Shown here: piece after piece, positions 8,069 through 16,608 of the stretch
Position numbering within the stretch: position 1 is the stretch's first letter
How the letters are laid out: each line of letters begins with the position of its first letter
NCBI GenBank assembly: GCA_964348755.1
Contig: CAYGDW010000006.1
Coordinates: forward strand, 4,577-68,576
DNA: 64,000 nt
Direction of reading: 5' to 3'
Source of the DNA: UBA7960 sp964348755
Lineage (GTDB): Bacteria; Bacteroidota; Bacteroidia; Bacteroidales; UBA7960
The notes under the pieces: model-generated
What the model saw: the letters and a program-made list of their open reading frames with translations, nothing else
The model's database searches: none
What the model was told of the DNA's origin: nothing
Translations under genes and position numbers: made by a program

Positions 8069-10306
8069 TCAGGCCATCATTTTCGGAATGGTGCTTTCAT
8101 ACAATTCATCGAGCTGCTCAATGCTTCCAAACGATTGTCCATCAACAATGGCGTCGGTTCCGATTACTTCGCCCAATAGCGAAAACTCAGTATTGGTCCG
8201 GGCCAGGAAAGCGGCAAATTCGCCTTCGTTTTCGGGCTTAATCGAAACCACCACACGGCTCTGGCTTTCGCCAAAAAGGAAAGCATCGCGGCGGAATTCG
8301 GGGTCGGTATCGATACTAAACCCCAGGTTGTTGACTCTTGACGATTCAAACAGAGTTATAAACAAGCCCCCATCTGCCACATCGTGGGCCGACTCTATAA
8401 GGCCTTCACGAATAAGGCCCAAAACAGATTTTTGCAGTTCATATTCTTCATCCAAATCGAAACCAGGAGCTGGTGACAGTTTCACTTTGTGGTAGCTGTA
8501 GAGGTACTCTGAGCTGCTTATATCGTTGCGCGAGCGGCCAACCAGGTAAACCAGGTCACCTTCGCTCTTAAATCCAAGCCCTGTTATGAGGGCCTTGTCT
8601 TCAACTACGCCAAGCATTCCAATGGTAGGTGTCGGAAAAACGGGCTCTGTATTTCCATCGATAGTTGCCTGATTATAAAAACTCACGTTGCCACCTGTTA
8701 CCGGGGTTTCGAACCTTTGGCATGCTTTGGCCATTCCTTTAATTGACCCTACAAATTGCCAGTACACTTCGGGATTGTATGGGTTTCCGAAGTTCAGGCA
8801 GTTGGTAATGGCCGAAGGAACACCGCCGCTGCAAACAATGTTGCGTGCCGCCTCGGCTACAGCAATTGCACAGCCCTGCTCAGGGTCGGCATGTACATAA
8901 CGCGCGTTGCAATCCACAGTCAGGGCCAGGGCTTTGTTGGTACCTTTCAGATTAACAATGGCGGCATCGGCCCCAAGATTGGTACTCATATTTTTGGTAC
9001 CCACCATGGTATCGTACTGTTCAATAACCCATTTTTTGGAGGCAATATTATGATGGCAAACCAAAAATCGGGCTACTTCCCTTAGATTTTTTGGCTCCTT
9101 TACCTGGTCAATTTTAAATTGGTCCTTCTCTTTGAAGTAAGCAGGTTCGCTATACTGGCGTTCGTAAACGGGTGCACCGCCCCCTAACACCAACGAATCG
9201 GCCGGTACCTGGGCAACCAGTTGGCCATGCATATAATATTTCAGAATGTCGCCTTCTATCACCTGGCCAATTTGCACACAATTCAAATCCCACTTGTCGA
9301 AAACGGCTTTTACTTCTGCCTCCCTTCCCTTATGCACAACCAACAGCATACGCTCCTGCGATTCGCTAAGTAAAATTTCGAAGGGGTGCATATTTTTCTG
9401 GCGCATGGGTACCCTGTCCAGGTGAATCTCCATGCCGTGCCCGCCTTTGGCCGACATTTCGCTGGTTGAACAAGTTATACCGGCAGCGCCCATATCTTGC
9501 ATGCCCACTACTGCACCGGTTTTTATTACTTCCAATGTGGCCTCGAGCAATAGCTTTTCCTGAAAAGGGTCGCCAACCTGCACAGCAGGTATTTTATCGG
9601 CCGAAGCCTCGGTAATGTCCTCGGAGGCAAAAGTGGCGCCATGTATACCGTCTTTGCCGGTGGAAGAACCCACAATAAATATCGGATTACCAACGCCATA
9701 AGAAATTGCCGAAATGGTATTGCCCGTTTTGACAATTCCCACCGACATGGCATTTACAAGGGGGTTTGTATTGTAGCAATCGTCGAAAAAAACCTCGCCG
9801 GCCACAACCGGCACTCCGAAGGCATTGCCGTAGTCGCCAATGCCTTTTACCACACCCTTGAGCAGCCATTTGGTGCGTTCGAGTTTTGGGTTTCCAAAGC
9901 GAAGCGAGTTTAGCTGAGCTATGGGCCGGGCACCCATGGTAAAAATATCGCGGTTAATGCCACCAACCCCTGTTGCAGCTCCCTGGTATGGTTCAAGGGC
10001 CGAGGGATGATTGTGCGACTCTATTTTGAAGGCGCAGGCAAGCCCATCGCCAAGGTCAACCAGGCCGGCATTCTCTTCGCCTGCTTCAACCAGCAGGTGC
10101 GGCCCTTTGCGTGGAAGCGTCTTAAGCCATTTTATTGAATTTTTGTAAGAACAATGCTCAGACCACATGACCGAGTAAATGCTAAGCTCGGTAAAATTGG
10201 GCTCGCGGCCAAGAAATTCGCAAATTTTGTCGAACTCCACGGGCAAAAGCCCCAACTGCAGGGCTGCTTCAAGCCCTGACGGAAAATCGTGGGTGGTAGG
10301 CTCCAT
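8069..10306 (-). CDS. purL: Phosphoribosylformylglycinamidine synthase, short PurL subunit
   Basis: ATP-dependent conversion of FGAR to FGAM in purine synthesis. At 745 residues this is the small PurL that needs separate PurS and PurQ subunits. It is not the roughly 1,200-1,300-residue fused form used by E. coli and many Bacteroidota. Motifs include MWSEHCSYKNS (47-57, with His51), the IESHNHPSALEPYQGAATG block, GMQDMGAAG and HDVADGGL. PurS and PurQ are not in the window. A near-consensus promoter lies just upstream, giving a short leader. It is a single-gene unit, convergent with the hydrolase gene and divergent from the unknown membrane protein. Confidence 0.95.
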   Translation of the reverse strand: MEPTTHDFPSGLEAALQLGLLPVEFDKICEFLGREPNFTELSIYSVMWSEHCSYKNSIKWLKTLPRKGPHLLVEAGEENAGLVDLGDGLACAFKIESHNHPSALEPYQGAATGVGGINRDIFTMGARPIAQLNSLRFGNPKLERTKWLLKGVVKGIGDYGNAFGVPVVAGEVFFDDCYNTNPLVNAMSVGIVKTGNTISAISYGVGNPIFIVGSSTGKDGIHGATFASEDITEASADKIPAVQVGDPFQEKLLLEATLEVIKTGAVVGMQDMGAAGITCSTSEMSAKGGHGMEIHLDRVPMRQKNMHPFEILLSESQERMLLVVHKGREAEVKAVFDKWDLNCVQIGQVIEGDILKYYMHGQLVAQVPADSLVLGGGAPVYERQYSEPAYFKEKDQFKIDQVKEPKNLREVARFLVCHHNIASKKWVIEQYDTMVGTKNMSTNLGADAAIVNLKGTNKALALTVDCNARYVHADPEQGCAIAVAEAARNIVCSGGVPSAITNCLNFGNPYNPEVYWQFVGSIKGMAKACQRFETPVTGGNVSFYNQATIDGNTEPVFPTPTIGMLGVVEDKALITGLGFKSEGDLVYLVGRSRNDISSSEYLYSYHKVKLSPAPGFDLDEEYELQKSVLGLIREGLIESAHDVADGGLFITLFESSRVNNLGFSIDTDPEFRRDAFLFGESQSRVVVSIKPENEGEFAAFLARTNTEFSLLGEVIGTDAIVDGQSFGSIEQLDELYESTIPKMMA

Positions 10307-10330
10307 AAGAAGCTAAATTTTAATGTTTGG

Positions 10331-10361
10331 CAAAATTAAACAACTATGCCAAGCCGCCAAA
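10331..10361 (-). promoter_or_regulatory. Promoter of purL
   Basis: On the minus strand: TTTG (plus-strand CAAA at 10358-10361), an exact 19-nt spacer, and TAATTTTG (10331-10338), a perfect match to the Bacteroidota consensus. Transcription should start near 10325, about 18 nt before the purL ATG. Confidence 0.75.
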
Positions 10362-10385
10362 AACAATTCGTTGTCAATTTACAAT

Positions 10386-10393
10386 TATCTTTG
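10386..10393 (+). promoter_or_regulatory. Putative -7 element for the membrane-protein gene
   Basis: TATCTTTG matches TAnnTTTG exactly, but no TTTG lies 19-21 nt upstream. The predicted start, near 10399, coincides with the ATG at 10400, which would give a leaderless or nearly leaderless message. Confidence 0.35.
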
Positions 10394-10399
10394 AAAGTT

Positions 10400-11740
10400 A
10401 TGACACAAGCCATTTACTCACTGTTTTGGATTTTTGTGTTGGCCCTGGCACTCAAAAGGCACCCGTTTTTCCGAAATCTGCCAGGGCTGCCATACCCTAT
10501 TCTGCTTTTTTTCTTTTTAATAAAAGCAGGGGCCGGAGCAGCATTTATTCTGATATACACCTATTACTACGAATCGGCTACAGCCGATATATACCGGTAT
10601 TTTAATGAAGGTAAGGTAATTTATGATGCCCTTTGGCAAAATCCGGCTGATTATCTGCGATTGGTTACCGGTATAGAAGCCAACGCTCCACACCTTAACG
10701 AGTACTACGACAAAATGCACTACTGGTGGGACCCCCGGTTATTTCCGGTTTATAACGACAACCGCCTGGTAATAAGATACAATGCAATACTGAACCTGGT
10801 CTCCTTCGGAAAAATACATGTAAATGCTATAATTGCCAACTTTGTTTCGCTGGCCGGACTAGTTGCCATTTATAAATTTGCCCTCAGGCAAATTCCTTAT
10901 CAAAAGCTGAACTGGATAAAATGGGGCATATTTTTGTTTCCATCAATAATTTTTTGGGGATCGGGCCTCACAAAGGAAGCCTTGCTCATACCAGCAATGG
11001 GCTTCTTTATTTATTATTTTGACAGAATACTTGGTCCCGAAAGACTTACAATAAGCCAATATGCATTTTTTGCCCTGCTTTTTGCATTGCTGCTATTGCT
11101 AAAAGTGTATGTGCTGCTTTTGCTGTTGCCATGCCTTTTGGCATTCTCCCTTTCGGGGAAAATAAAAAAAATTGGTACTGGTAAAGCGTTTGCTATTGTA
11201 ATTTTTGGAGCAGGTTTGGTGGTACTTGCTGTCAGTTGGCTGTTTCCGCAATTCGACCCGGCAGCAATTCTGGCAAAACGCCAAAATGCCATTATGCAAT
11301 TTTCGGTTTTGGTCAATGCTGGAAGCATAATTCATGAAGTTTACCTTGAACCCACCCTTAAAAGCATTTTGCTTTACAGCCCAAGGGCTTTGTTCAATGT
11401 GCTGTTCAGGCCACACCTTCTCGAAAGCCTGAATCCGGTTATAATTATGGCTGCACTCGAAAATATGCTCATCGTGCTTTTTGCATTAACCCTGGTATTT
11501 TTTGCTTTTAAAAAAAAACAACTCAATAATATTGAATGGTTTGGACTGTGGTTTACACTGTTGTTGTTCGTATTTATAGGCCTTACTACACAGGTTTCGG
11601 GCACCCTTGTGCGTTTAAAAATACCGGCTCTGCCCCTGTTTTGGTTAAGTTTAATAAGCATAGTGCCTTTAGAAAAAATTGAATGGCCGCGATTTCTGAA
11701 AAATTTTGCCGCAAAGACTTCCAAATTCAAAACTCAATAA
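10400..11740 (+). CDS. Polytopic membrane protein of unknown function
   Basis: A protein of 446 residues from the ATG at 10400 (464 from the ATG at 10346). Roughly ten hydrophobic segments span most of its length. The stretch between the second and third segments is polar and aromatic, with ATADIYRYFNEGKVIYDAL followed by a Trp-rich YWWDPRLFP. This layout resembles integral-membrane glycosyltransferases (GT-C) or EpsG-like polymer proteins, but no diagnostic motif was recognised and no function is assigned. It precedes the SDR gene by 4 nt, so the two are probably co-transcribed. The start at 10400 was chosen because the extra 18 upstream residues are polar and overlap promoter-like sequence. 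Confidence 0.75.
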   Translation: MTQAIYSLFWIFVLALALKRHPFFRNLPGLPYPILLFFFLIKAGAGAAFILIYTYYYESATADIYRYFNEGKVIYDALWQNPADYLRLVTGIEANAPHLNEYYDKMHYWWDPRLFPVYNDNRLVIRYNAILNLVSFGKIHVNAIIANFVSLAGLVAIYKFALRQIPYQKLNWIKWGIFLFPSIIFWGSGLTKEALLIPAMGFFIYYFDRILGPERLTISQYAFFALLFALLLLLKVYVLLLLLPCLLAFSLSGKIKKIGTGKAFAIVIFGAGLVVLAVSWLFPQFDPAAILAKRQNAIMQFSVLVNAGSIIHEVYLEPTLKSILLYSPRALFNVLFRPHLLESLNPVIIMAALENMLIVLFALTLVFFAFKKKQLNNIEWFGLWFTLLLFVFIGLTTQVSGTLVRLKIPALPLFWLSLISIVPLEKIEWPRFLKNFAAKTSKFKTQ

Positions 11741-11744
11741 AGCT

Positions 11745-12503
11745 ATGTCGAAAATTACCATGATAACCGGCGCTACCAGCGGCATAGGCCGCGCTTGCGC
11801 CCTTTGTTTTGCTGGCTTGGGGCATTGGCTCATTATTACCGGCCGAAGACTCGAGCGCCTGGAAGGGTTAAAAAATGAAATTTACCAATTGCACCAAGTG
11901 CCGGTAATGATATTGCATTTTGATGTTTGCCAGCGGGAAGCCACCCAAAATGCCATAGCCACTTTGCCTGCTCCGTGGCAAAATATTGACATTCTGATAA
12001 ACAATGCAGGCCTTGCCCTTGGACTTAATGGAATTGAAGATGGGAATCCGGACGAGTGGGAGCAAATGATTGACACCAACATAAAAGGCCTTTTGAACGT
12101 AACACGGGCCGTAGTGCCCGGAATGAAGGCCCGCCAAATGGGGCATATCATTAACATTGGTTCGGTAGCAGGCCGCGAAGTTTATCCAAAAGGCAATGTT
12201 TATTGTGCCACTAAACATGCCGTTGATGCCCTGAGCCAGGGTATGCGCATCGATTTGGTTGCATACGGCATAAAGGTAACCCAAATAAGCCCCGGTGCTA
12301 CAGAAACCGAGTTCTCGCTGGTACGCTTTCAGGGCGACAATGAGCGGGCAAACAACGTTTATAAAGGCTACAAGCCCCTTACCGGCAATGATGTGGCCCA
12401 GGTAGTTGCATTTGCGGCCAGCCTGCCCGACCATGTATGCATAAACGACCTGCTGATAATGCCAACCGCCCAGGCTTCAGCAACCATTTTTAAAAAAGAG
12501 TAA
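11745..12503 (+). CDS. Short-chain dehydrogenase, YdfG-like
   Basis: NAD(P)-dependent oxidoreductase of the classical SDR family, 252 residues from the ATG at 11745. The nucleotide-binding motif is TGATSGIG near the N-terminus. NNAG follows at the fourth strand, and a Ser in NIGSVAG and YCATK supply the catalytic Ser-Tyr-Lys. The block SPGATETEFSLVRF near residue 185 is typical of the YdfG group (L-allo-threonine / 3-hydroxy acid dehydrogenases). The exact substrate cannot be read from sequence. It follows the membrane protein by 4 nt. Confidence 0.87.
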   Translation: MSKITMITGATSGIGRACALCFAGLGHWLIITGRRLERLEGLKNEIYQLHQVPVMILHFDVCQREATQNAIATLPAPWQNIDILINNAGLALGLNGIEDGNPDEWEQMIDTNIKGLLNVTRAVVPGMKARQMGHIINIGSVAGREVYPKGNVYCATKHAVDALSQGMRIDLVAYGIKVTQISPGATETEFSLVRFQGDNERANNVYKGYKPLTGNDVAQVVAFAASLPDHVCINDLLIMPTAQASATIFKKE

Positions 12504-12547
12504 AGGAAGATATGGTTTAATACGTTTTGGGCTAATTTTTATATATT

Positions 12548-12579
12548 TTTGCAATATTCGCAAACTTGTTGTTATTTTG
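12548..12579 (+). promoter_or_regulatory. Candidate promoter of response regulator gene
   Basis: TTTG (12548-12551), a 20-nt spacer, and TTATTTTG (12572-12579; seven of eight consensus). Transcription would start near 12586, about 40 nt before the ATG. An alternative exact -7 element (TATTTTTG, 12544-12551) lacks a -33 box. Confidence 0.4.
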
Positions 12580-12626
12580 TGCGTATCAAGTAATTGAACC
12601 ATAAAGCAAAATACATAAAAATCAAC

Positions 12627-13274
12627 ATGGGAAAAATCAAGGTTGCGTTGGTCGATGACCACAAATTGGTTACCGATTGCATAGGGATGTTTCTTGACAG
12701 TGCTCCCGAAATTGAGGTAACCGGGGTTGGGCATAGCGGAAATGAAGCAATAGCCCTTGTAGAAAAATATGCGCCCGATGTAATCCTTCTCGACATCAGC
12801 ATGCCCGAAATGTCGGGCATTGAGGTTACCGGAGTTATTAAGAAGAAATTGCCGGGCGTAAAAGTGCTCATTCTTTCAATGCACTCTGATTACGACAATA
12901 TATCTGATGCCATCGATGCCGGAGCCGACGGTTATGTGCCAAAGGATGTTGCTTCTGAAGAGCTTGTTACAGCCATCACGGCACTTCATGGCGGCAAAAA
13001 CTACTTCCATGCCCGAATTTCAGACGAGATCGTAAAAAATTATTCAAACAAAAAAAAGAAAACCAGCAATCCGTTCCCTGAGCTTACCCGGCGCGAACTT
13101 GAGGTGCTTCAACTTTTTGCCCAGGGCTATAACAACAGCGAAATTGCCGACAAACTGTTTCTTAGCGTTCGCACTATCGAGTCGCACAAAAACCATATTC
13201 TTCAAAAAACCAACATGAAGAACTCAGTGGAGTTGATAAAATTTGCCATAAAAAACAAAATAGTTGAACTGTAA
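12627..13274 (+). CDS. NarL/FixJ-family response regulator
   Basis: Two-component transcription factor of 215 residues. The receiver domain (1 to about 120) has the acidic pair Asp10-Asp11, phospho-acceptor Asp56 in VILLDISMP, Ser84 and Lys106. The LuxR-type helix-turn-helix (about 150-212) contains LTRRELEVLQL and IADKLFLSVRTIESH. No histidine kinase is next to it, so it is an orphan locally; the signal is unknown. The ATG at 12627 was preferred to the upstream 12594 because the receiver begins directly with MGKIKVALVDD. A strong terminator follows. Confidence 0.92.
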   Translation: MGKIKVALVDDHKLVTDCIGMFLDSAPEIEVTGVGHSGNEAIALVEKYAPDVILLDISMPEMSGIEVTGVIKKKLPGVKVLILSMHSDYDNISDAIDAGADGYVPKDVASEELVTAITALHGGKNYFHARISDEIVKNYSNKKKKTSNPFPELTRRELEVLQLFAQGYNNSEIADKLFLSVRTIESHKNHILQKTNMKNSVELIKFAIKNKIVEL

Positions 13275-13306
13275 CAGGATTTTACTTTTAAAAAAGCCTA
13301 AAAACC

Positions 13307-13335
13307 GCCCGCAATCCCAAGCGGGCATTTTTTTT
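13307..13335 (+). terminator. Intrinsic terminator after response regulator
   Basis: Perfect 6-bp GC stem GCCCGC / GCGGGC with an 8-nt loop, followed by an A and a run of eight T. Confidence 0.85.
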
Positions 13336-13410
13336 GTAAAAATTGCGTAAAAATACGGTAATACATGCCTTTGCTTTGGTGTAATTTAGCCTCACTAATG
13401 CATACGGGCA

Positions 13411-13719
13411 ATGAATAAAATCAGTATCATAATAGTTGAAAGTAGCGATATAATGGCAGATGGCTTGGCGGCTTTGCTTAATGGCAACCAGGATATAAAA
13501 GTAACTGGCAAGGCTACCAGCCATAATGCGCTGAGCCAACTTCTTACAACCACCCCCTGCGATATTGTTCTGCTTGGCCCTATTCTTTCCGAAAAATACC
13601 CCAACGACTTACGCAAAGAGCTGAAAGAAGATTTTCCTTTGACCCGGTTTGTAGAGATAAGCCTTACAGATGAGCAGCAGGAAATTATAGGCAAGATAAA
13701 ACTTGTAAATACTGAATAA
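13411..13719 (+). CDS. Stand-alone degenerate receiver-like protein
   Basis: A 102-residue protein that aligns without gaps to the receiver of the preceding regulator over its first 85 or so residues (ISIIIVESSDIMADGLAALL; CDIVLLGP). The key residues are changed: the Asp10-Asp11 pair is Glu10-Ser11, and phospho-acceptor position 56 is Gly in LLGP. Only the Ser at 84 is kept, and the protein stops before the conserved Lys and final helix. No DNA-binding domain follows. It is therefore a pseudo-receiver or a decaying paralogue. A terminator separates it from the upstream regulator. Whether it is functional cannot be told from sequence. Confidence 0.7.
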   Translation: MNKISIIIVESSDIMADGLAALLNGNQDIKVTGKATSHNALSQLLTTTPCDIVLLGPILSEKYPNDLRKELKEDFPLTRFVEISLTDEQQEIIGKIKLVNTE

Positions 13720-13809
13720 AGCGCCCCTTCTTTTATTAAACCAGCCAGAATAAATTTTGCATTATAAATCAATGTGCCCGGATATGCATCAATGTATAGG
13801 GCATTTTGG

Positions 13810-13817
13810 TAATTTTG
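13810..13817 (+). promoter_or_regulatory. Putative -7 element upstream of lptF-like gene
   Basis: TAATTTTG, exact TAnnTTTG, 50 nt before the chosen ATG at 13868. No clear -33 TTTG at the right distance. Confidence 0.35.
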
Positions 13818-13867
13818 CATAAATTCGCCACCTTTGATGGCTTTGCCAAATTTTGATATACGCCCCC

Positions 13868-15307
13868 ATGAAAAAACTCCATAAACTGGTTGTTACTTCC
13901 TATATCGGGCCATTTATTGCAACCTTTTTTATTGCTTTGTTTATCATACTTATGCAATTTTTGTGGAAGTATATTGACGACCTTGTTGGCAAAGGGCTTG
14001 AATGGTATATAATTGCAGAGTTGTTGTTTTATGCATCGGCTACCTTTGTGCCCATGGCCTTGCCCCTCGCAGTACTGCTCAGTTCAATAATGACAATGGG
14101 AGGCATGGGCGAACATTATGAACTTGTAGGATTCAAATCGGCCGGCATTTCCTTGCGCCAGATAATGATGCCAATGGTTGGAATTTCGTTTTTTTTGGTA
14201 ATTGTGGCATTCTACTTCTCTAATAATGTACTTCCGGTGGCAAACCTCAAAATGCTGTCGCTGCTTTATGATGTACGACAACAAAGGCCTGCATTCAATA
14301 TTGTTGAGGGAGTTTATTACAACGGAATTGATAATTATGTTATAAAGGTCGATAATAAGGAAGCAGATGGCACCACCCTTAGGGGCATTAAGATCTACGA
14401 TCATTCAGACCGCCGCGGCAACGTAAACCTTACCCTGGCCGAATGGGGCACTATGGTAACCACAACCGACGAACGAACACTAATTTTTACACTTTTCAAC
14501 GGGGTAAACTACCAGGATGTATTACAGCAAAACCCCCGCGACCCTGAAAAGCCATTTCGGCGAACCTACTTCAGAGAGCAAATGATGCGGTTCGACCTCA
14601 GCGCATTCGACCTGGCACGCACCGACGAGGAATTGTTTAAAAGCAACTTCCAAATGCTGAGTATCGACCAGCTTATCTTTTTCGAAGACTCGCTATCGGC
14701 CGAAATCAGAAAAAGAAAAGACCTGTTCAGGACTGATTATTCGAGCAGGCTGATTTATTTTTTCAGAACAAACCCGGCAAAGATTGACACCATATCGCAG
14801 GAAAATATAAAGCAGGTTGACTTTTCAAAGGCTGTGCACCCAAGCAACGTGCAGGTAGTTATTGACCGGGCAATGTCGCTGGTTCGAAGCAATAAAGAAC
14901 AGGCCTACTTTTTACAGGAGGAGTTTAGGCAAAGGGGCCGCACCCTTGCACGATACCAGATAGAATTTCACCGTAAGTTTACCCTATCATTTGCCTGCGT
15001 GGTTTTGTTTCTGATTGGCGCTCCGCTGGGTGCAATAATACGCAAGGGAGGCTTCGGGCTGCCTGTGGTCATTTCGGTTATGTTTTTTGTTGTATTTCAC
15101 GTGCTATCAATTACGGGCGAGAAATTTGCCCGCGAAGGAGTACTTGAAGCCTACCAGGGTATGTGGATAGCTCCCATGGTGCTGTTGCCTGTTGGCATTA
15201 TACTTACAATAAAAGCCTCAACCGACTCATCGCTTCTCGATATGGACAGTTACCTGCGACGCATCGACAGGTTTATTGGAGTCTTTAAAAAACCCGAAGA
15301 AAAATGA
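13868..15307 (+). CDS. LptF/LptG (YjgP/YjgQ) family LPS export permease
   Basis: Inner-membrane permease subunit of the lipopolysaccharide transporter, which pulls LPS out of the membrane and onto the Lpt bridge. At 479 residues it is longer than E. coli LptF (about 366) because of an enlarged periplasmic region. Three hydrophobic helices lie near the N-terminus (about 10-125) and three at the C-terminus (about 370-450), around a soluble domain rich in beta-strand sequence. The motif FLIGAPLGAIIRKGGFG in the C-terminal helices is typical of the family. The ATG at 13868 starts MKKLHKLVVTSYIGPF, matching family N-termini. It is followed at 18 nt by two glycosyltransferase genes, fitting an envelope-glycan role. 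Confidence 0.88.
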   Translation: MKKLHKLVVTSYIGPFIATFFIALFIILMQFLWKYIDDLVGKGLEWYIIAELLFYASATFVPMALPLAVLLSSIMTMGGMGEHYELVGFKSAGISLRQIMMPMVGISFFLVIVAFYFSNNVLPVANLKMLSLLYDVRQQRPAFNIVEGVYYNGIDNYVIKVDNKEADGTTLRGIKIYDHSDRRGNVNLTLAEWGTMVTTTDERTLIFTLFNGVNYQDVLQQNPRDPEKPFRRTYFREQMMRFDLSAFDLARTDEELFKSNFQMLSIDQLIFFEDSLSAEIRKRKDLFRTDYSSRLIYFFRTNPAKIDTISQENIKQVDFSKAVHPSNVQVVIDRAMSLVRSNKEQAYFLQEEFRQRGRTLARYQIEFHRKFTLSFACVVLFLIGAPLGAIIRKGGFGLPVVISVMFFVVFHVLSITGEKFAREGVLEAYQGMWIAPMVLLPVGIILTIKASTDSSLLDMDSYLRRIDRFIGVFKKPEEK

Positions 15308-15325
15308 CCATACCAAACTTTTATT

Positions 15326-16528
15326 ATGCGGGTTTTACAACTTTGTCATAAAATACCCTTCCCTCCAATCGATGGAGGCTCTATTGCCATGCACCAGATT
15401 ACCGAAGGTTTGCAGCAGCAGGGTTATTCAGTAAAAGTATTCGCATTAAAACTGAATGGTTGCACAGTTTGCCCCGAAAATATTCCTGCTGAATACCGCC
15501 AAAAAACCAGTTTTGAGTTTTATGAAATTGACCAGCGGGTAAACCCTATAAAAGCATTTTTAAACCTTTTTACAAGGCAATCGTACAATGTTTCGCGATT
15601 TTTCAGCAAAGCCATTGAACAACGCATCGAGGACATTTTAAAGCAGGAACGCTTCGATATTATTCAGCTCGAAGGCCTTTACCTTACCCCATATATTGGT
15701 ATAATCAGAAAAAACAGCCAGGCACCATTGCTCTACCGCTCGCACAACATCGAACATTTTATTTGGGAGCGCATGGCCTTTGCTGCCAAAAACCCCTTGA
15801 AAGCCTGGTATTTGAGGCTGCTGGCTGCCCGACTCAAAATGTTCGAACTTCGGGTTATTAGCAATATTGACGGGATTGTGGCCATTTCGCCCATCGACCT
15901 GGCATTTTTCCGCAAAAACGGAATAAACATACCTGCGGTGGTAATTCCGGTAACCATACCAAATACCGGACAACCCGAACACCCGCCGCAAATAAAAATA
16001 AGCAGCGTGTTTCATCTTGGTTCTATGGACTGGCGCCCAAACCAGGATGGAATTGAGTGGTTTTTAGACAAAGTTTGGCCCCTGGTTATAAAAAGGGCTC
16101 CCCAAATGAGGTTTTTCCTTGCCGGGAAAGGAATGCCTCCCCGCTTTGGCAGGTATGCCTCTGAAAATGTGGTTATTGCCGGACAGGTGCACTGCTCCCG
16201 CGAATTTATGGCCGACAAGCAGATCATGGTAGTTCCTTTACTCTCGGGGAGCGGAATGCGAGTAAAAATTATTGAAGGCATGGCTGCCGCAAAAACAATT
16301 GTTTCGACCACCATTGGCGCCGAAGGTATTGATGGAGAAAATGGACACCATATTTTTATTGCTGATGATCCTGAAAAAATGGCCGAAATTATTGTTACCT
16401 GCCACCAAAACCCCGAATTATCAAAAACCATTGCCGAAAATGCAAAAAAATTGGCACAGGAAAAATTTAATCCTAAAGAAGTTATGCCAATGCTGAGTAG
16501 CTTCTACCGAAGTTTTTATGGGGGCTGA
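15326..16528 (+). CDS. GT4-type glycosyltransferase
   Basis: A 400-residue GT-B fold transferase. The N-terminal domain begins with a typical strand and glycine turn (MRVLQLCHKIPFPPIDGG). The C-terminal domain carries HLGSMDWRPNQDG and SGSGMRVKIIEGMAAAK, the nucleotide-sugar-binding segment of Glycos_transf_1 proteins. Donor and acceptor are unknown. Its place between an LPS permease gene and a second glycosyltransferase suggests work on a surface polysaccharide or lipid-linked sugar. It starts 18 nt after the permease stop. Confidence 0.85.
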   Translation: MRVLQLCHKIPFPPIDGGSIAMHQITEGLQQQGYSVKVFALKLNGCTVCPENIPAEYRQKTSFEFYEIDQRVNPIKAFLNLFTRQSYNVSRFFSKAIEQRIEDILKQERFDIIQLEGLYLTPYIGIIRKNSQAPLLYRSHNIEHFIWERMAFAAKNPLKAWYLRLLAARLKMFELRVISNIDGIVAISPIDLAFFRKNGINIPAVVIPVTIPNTGQPEHPPQIKISSVFHLGSMDWRPNQDGIEWFLDKVWPLVIKRAPQMRFFLAGKGMPPRFGRYASENVVIAGQVHCSREFMADKQIMVVPLLSGSGMRVKIIEGMAAAKTIVSTTIGAEGIDGENGHHIFIADDPEKMAEIIVTCHQNPELSKTIAENAKKLAQEKFNPKEVMPMLSSFYRSFYGG

Positions 16529-16608
16529 GTATTTTATCTGTTACCTTTGCCACCAGCCAAAAAGCAAAACCAGCCCAAATCTTTATACAACTTGAAAATT
16601 ATCAGGTT

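Noticed and set aside
10331..10361. Purine riboswitch or PurR box upstream of purL
   Set aside because: The predicted leader is only about 18 nt, which leaves no room for a riboswitch, and no purine-box palindrome was seen.
11868..12434. 188-codon minus-strand frame inside the SDR gene
   Set aside because: Antisense shadow; the plus strand carries all SDR motifs.
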